DNA from: UBA6168 sp964643005
GTDB lineage: Bacteria > Bacteroidota > Bacteroidia > Chitinophagales > Saprospiraceae
Assembly (NCBI GenBank): GCA_964643005.1
Contig: CAZXQI010000046.1
Location: forward strand, 1 to 27,189
Direction: 5' to 3'
Length of the DNA stretch: 27,189 nt
A program made the position numbers and the translations under genes. Shown here piece by piece: positions 24,281 through 27,189 of the stretch. Each line of letters opens with the position of its first letter. Position 1 is the first letter of the stretch. The notes under the pieces were generated by a model that was given only the letters and a program-made list of their open reading frames with translations, was not told the DNA's origin and did not search any database.

Positions 24281-26860
24281 TCAAAAGCCGGGAATGTACT
24301 CCAGGTCGTCGTCATAGTCGTCGTCATGGTCAATGCGGACGGACTCTCCCCGATCCTGCCAGCCGCCTGGCTCTGTCAGCATATTGAGCGGAGCGCCAAA
24401 GACGCGGATTAACTCCGCCCGAATGCGGCGCCTGATGCTCTCGCTGCGCTCCATCTTATCTTTCACTTTGTTTTTGTTGGTTTCGTATTTTATTTTGTCC
24501 AGCGTGCCCGAAATATTGAAATACATATTGAAAAAGCCGTTCTCTTTGGCGGGAATCGGATCCAGGCTGCTATTTTGCTTTTTAAACTTTTGGGCAATGA
24601 CCTGCCCGGCGTTGATTTTCATGTTATAGTCAATTTTGTCGTCGAAGGTCTGCTCGCCGGAAATGGTCATGTTCATGGCGTTATTCTGGATGAACATAGA
24701 GGGCAGGTAAAACGTGCTGTTTTTGATTTCCAACCAGTTTTGCAAATCCACGAAGCGAACATTCCTAAGATCCTGAACTTTGGCGTAGGTTGAAAAGTCT
24801 TCTAATAGCTTGAAATTTTTTAGCGCGCCGTTTTTGATGCCGATACCAGCCCAGACGTGCAATTTGTCGGTGTCGAAGTTTCCGGTTGCATCCCAGAAAG
24901 TATGAATCAACATTTTGGTGCTCATCAGGCCCTCGATGTTTTCAGCCTTTAGATAGGATTGCCCCAGGTTGTTCGTCTGCTTAAAAAACTTTTGAATGTC
25001 AATGTGGTTGCAATCCAGCTTAGCCTCCAATCGGGTTTCTTTTTCAAAAAATAGTACACCGTCTAAGTCGAATATCCCGTCCATTCCCTTTGCCTTACCT
25101 GCTATCTGCATCTGACCCTTTTTAAAAGTAAGTTGACCCTGAAAATCCTCACCTTCTATTTTGTCATAAACAAACTGGTCAATGCGCGCATTGAAAACGC
25201 CGTTTAGTAAGTCTGCAAAGCGCTGTCGGTTTTCGTTCTTTGCGACTTTCAACGAGTCGAAAACTTCCTGTTTTACAGCCCCCTCTTTGACCGGCACGTC
25301 TGTCAGTTTGACTAAGCGACCCACGTCCATTTTTCGGGAAACGAGGCTTGCCTGAAAATCCAGCGAGGCGTTTTTAGAATTTAGCGAGTCAACCAACAGG
25401 GCAGGGAGGAAGTTTTTGGCAGAGCCTTCGAGTAGGATTTCGCTGCCGGCGCCATCTATTTTGAAATCCTTCAGCTCCAGTGAATTACCGTCTAAGCGAA
25501 GGACGCCCCTGTCAATCATCATGTTTTCTCCATTGATCTTAAGGGCTACGTCATCGAAGTTGAAACTACCTCCGAGGTTAACTCTGGCAATGGTGTTGAG
25601 GCTGGTCATATCCCTATAGCGGCCGCTCAGATCCAGATTCTGGATTTCAATTTTCCCACTACCATCGGTGATAGCGGGGTTGTCTAAAAGGCCGTAAGTA
25701 TATCCGATGGGAATGGCGCCGTCGGCCCACAATTCAATTTCGGGGTTGTCTAAGTTCTCGACTTTTAACTCCAGCGTTATGAGCTGTCTGTTCAGATAGC
25801 CCTTAAAATTGCTGATTTCAAATACGGAACTTCCGTTGTTCTGCCGTTCGCCATTGGTAAACGAGGCGTCAAAAGACACGTCTTTAAATGGTTCCCTAAG
25901 GCGGGGACTGGTCAGTTTTCCACCTTCTAAGCTAAAATTGAAATTGATAGCAGGGCGACCGGCAGTACTCAGTTTGCCGTTGACGCTGACGTCAAACCTG
26001 AATTTTCCCGTGCTGGAAAAATCGCCTAAGGGCTTCAGAAATTGTTTCGGTAGCATGGCGATGACCGTTTCTAAGCTGGCGTCTTCGGCGGTCGCTATCA
26101 GATTGAAATCCGTAAAGTCTTTCTGACTCTGAATGTATCCGTTCACGTCGAAGATATTGTCCTCCAATGTGACTTTGACTTTTTGGAAGTCGTATTTCCC
26201 CTGTTCCATGTCCATTTCAATGACGGCGTCATAGCCCCATTTTTTTCCCTCCAGATAACGCATGTTGCTCAGGTCAACAAAATTGGATGTCAGCTTTGCC
26301 GTACTTTTCAGGTCAAATTTTTTGCTGGAAAACAATCCTGAGAAAGTAGCTTTCTCCACGGTTGTCATCAGCTCCTGCTTCAGTTTTTCATCCCGATATA
26401 TCAGCTCGATATTCTCTAAACCGGCTGTTTTCAGCGAAATATTAAACCCTCCTTCCGATTCTGAAGGCTTGAAAATATCGTAGTTAGCCTGCCCTTTTTT
26501 ATCAATCAACACGTTCAGAGATCCGTCCTGAATCGTCACGGAATGAACCTTCACGCTGGAGCCAAGCAAACTCAATATCCGAAAATTAAAAGCCATGAGT
26601 TGGGCATCCACCAAGCCTTCTCCGTTCAGTCCCTCTAAGACTACATCCCGCAGACTGACTGTAGCGTCTGGAAAATTTCGCAGTAACGACAGGTCGAAAC
26701 TGCCCACTTTCAATTCGGTTTTCAGTTGCTTGTTGATTTCACTGATGAGCGCCTTTCCTACCTCCTCCTGAAAGAAAGCGGCAATGACTACTGCCGCCAT
26801 GATAATCACCGCTATCAATGCTCCAAAACTGATCAATACCCGTTTTAAGTTTTTTTTCAT
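24281..26860 (-). CDS. AsmA-family envelope protein
   Basis: An 859-residue protein with an N-terminal membrane anchor (VLISFGALIAVIIMAAVVIAAFF, about 8-30), followed by EEVGKALISEINKQLKTELKVG. This is the standard start of AsmA-type proteins, where a short amphipathic helix leads into a long periplasmic beta-rich bridge. The C-terminal third (about 600-790, with GVFNARIDQFVYDKIEGEDF and KNFKLLEDFSTYAKV) matches the AsmA C-terminal domain. The family, together with TamB and YhdP, is thought to carry phospholipids between membranes. The tail is very acidic (DHDDDYDDDLEY). It converges with dsdA; a near-consensus -7 (TATATTTA) lies at 26899-26906. Confidence 0.88.
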   Translation of the reverse strand: MKKNLKRVLISFGALIAVIIMAAVVIAAFFQEEVGKALISEINKQLKTELKVGSFDLSLLRNFPDATVSLRDVVLEGLNGEGLVDAQLMAFNFRILSLLGSSVKVHSVTIQDGSLNVLIDKKGQANYDIFKPSESEGGFNISLKTAGLENIELIYRDEKLKQELMTTVEKATFSGLFSSKKFDLKSTAKLTSNFVDLSNMRYLEGKKWGYDAVIEMDMEQGKYDFQKVKVTLEDNIFDVNGYIQSQKDFTDFNLIATAEDASLETVIAMLPKQFLKPLGDFSSTGKFRFDVSVNGKLSTAGRPAINFNFSLEGGKLTSPRLREPFKDVSFDASFTNGERQNNGSSVFEISNFKGYLNRQLITLELKVENLDNPEIELWADGAIPIGYTYGLLDNPAITDGSGKIEIQNLDLSGRYRDMTSLNTIARVNLGGSFNFDDVALKINGENMMIDRGVLRLDGNSLELKDFKIDGAGSEILLEGSAKNFLPALLVDSLNSKNASLDFQASLVSRKMDVGRLVKLTDVPVKEGAVKQEVFDSLKVAKNENRQRFADLLNGVFNARIDQFVYDKIEGEDFQGQLTFKKGQMQIAGKAKGMDGIFDLDGVLFFEKETRLEAKLDCNHIDIQKFFKQTNNLGQSYLKAENIEGLMSTKMLIHTFWDATGNFDTDKLHVWAGIGIKNGALKNFKLLEDFSTYAKVQDLRNVRFVDLQNWLEIKNSTFYLPSMFIQNNAMNMTISGEQTFDDKIDYNMKINAGQVIAQKFKKQNSSLDPIPAKENGFFNMYFNISGTLDKIKYETNKNKVKDKMERSESIRRRIRAELIRVFGAPLNMLTEPGGWQDRGESVRIDHDDDYDDDLEYIPGF

Positions 26861-26972
26861 TGCAAAACTTCTTTTTCGTCATCGCCGCAGCGCAGCAGTA
26901 AATATAAAGTAACTGCCTGCGCAAACGTTCGCCGCCCCAACTAAAATATTTTTATCTTTTTATCAAATGAGA

Positions 26973-27003
26973 TTGTTATAAATCAAAGATGCTTCTATAT
27001 TTG
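26973..27003 (+). promoter_or_regulatory. Promoter of the right tRNA cluster
   Basis: TTG at 26973-26975, 20 nt, then TATATTTG at 26996-27003 is an excellent match to the Bacteroidota promoter (-33 TTTG, -7 TAnnTTTG). Transcription would start near 27010, about 50 nt before the first tRNA sequence. Confidence 0.75.
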
Positions 27004-27055
27004 CCCCCGCTTTTAAAGAAGGGCGCATCAATGCAAAATAGAATTTATTTTTTTT

Positions 27056-27162
27056 CGGGCGATTAGCTCAGTTGGTTCAGAGCATCCCGATTGCATCGGG
27101 AGGGTCGTTGGAACCTTTTCTTTAGTTCTTTTTCGGGCGATTAGCTCAGTTGGTTCAGAGCA
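27056..27162 (+). repeat. 29-nt direct repeat of the tRNA-Val 5' half
   Basis: CGGGCGATTAGCTCAGTTGG followed by TTCAGAGCA occurs at 27056-27084 and 27134-27162, period 78 nt, preceded in both cases by a T-rich run. The two tRNA sequences diverge from the anticodon arm onward. Confidence 0.9.
27057..27111 (+). pseudogene. Truncated tRNA with Val-type 5' half and palindromic UGC anticodon arm
   Basis: The acceptor strand GGGCGAT and the D arm (GCTC to GAGC) are identical to the tRNA-Val at 27135. The anticodon arm is TCCCGAT-TGC-ATCGGGA, identical to tRNA-like copy 1 at the left end of the window. The loop is ATTGCAT, anticodon UGC. After the first strand of a T stem (GTTGG) the sequence continues AACCTTTTC. 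The T loop TTCGAAT, the rest of the T stem and the 3' acceptor strand are missing, so it cannot fold as a tRNA. It may be a recombination product, a decayed gene, or an assembly error. Confidence 0.75.
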
Positions 27163-27189
27163 CCTGCCTTACAAGCAGGGGGTCGTAGG
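27135..27189 (+). tRNA. tRNA-Val(TAC), cut by the window end
   Basis: Acceptor strand GGGCGAT, D arm GCTC to GAGC, anticodon stem CCTGC/GCAGG with loop CTTACAA (anticodon UAC, valine), variable loop GGGTC and the first strand of the T stem, GTAGG. The rest lies beyond the window. It has all standard features so far and lies on the same transcript as the truncated copy upstream. Confidence 0.9.

Overview
The window looks like a scaffold piece from a member of the Bacteroidota, most likely a Saprospiraceae/Lewinella-type bacterium. Four things point there: a giant adhesin with SprB/PKD modules and a gliding-type (type IX secretion) C-terminal domain, promoters of the TAnnTTTG type, A-rich start regions without Shine-Dalgarno sequences, and tRNA genes without an encoded CCA end. 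The gene content is mostly core metabolism and envelope functions. I see no phage, insertion sequence or CRISPR array.

Layout. The left edge (1-452) is a minus-strand tRNA cluster interrupted by a run of exactly 100 N: one normal tRNA-Ala(GGC) and two odd tRNA-like copies. Then, all on the minus strand, come an ABC-2 exporter pair (528-2800) and a lipoprotein S9 oligopeptidase (2953-5115). A 443-nt gene-free stretch with hairpins and an A9G9 tract follows (5116-5558). Next is a tight minus-strand operon of PlsC-type acyltransferase, family-2 glycosyltransferase and ECF sigma factor (5559-8768). Divergent from it is a membrane-anchored DegS-like serine protease (9028-10197), which converges on the 1960-residue adhesin (10235-16117) across a perfect 24-nt palindrome. 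A 724-nt gene-free stretch separates the adhesin from a co-oriented group: fdhD, the tiny ribosomal protein THX, a small DUF7009-like protein and purine nucleoside phosphorylase (16842-19349). The plus strand then carries an SdiA-regulated-like beta-propeller protein, the 2-oxoglutarate dehydrogenase E2 subunit, a small membrane protein and D-serine dehydratase (19519-24129). An AsmA-family protein on the minus strand (24281-26860) is followed by a second tRNA cluster on the plus strand (27057-27189).

How the genes fit together. The acyltransferase, glycosyltransferase, ECF sigma factor and DegS-like protease form a plausible envelope-maintenance neighbourhood, although no anti-sigma factor is present. 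The adhesin is a surface or secreted protein; the secretion machinery lies elsewhere. FdhD implies a molybdenum-dependent formate dehydrogenase elsewhere in the genome.

The least ordinary signal is at the two ends. tRNA-like genes with different bodies, about 27 kb apart, share the same anticodon-arm hairpin: a perfect 7-bp inverted repeat around TGC. This could be a palindromic element spreading through tRNA genes, recombination between tRNA genes, or an assembly artefact at repeats.
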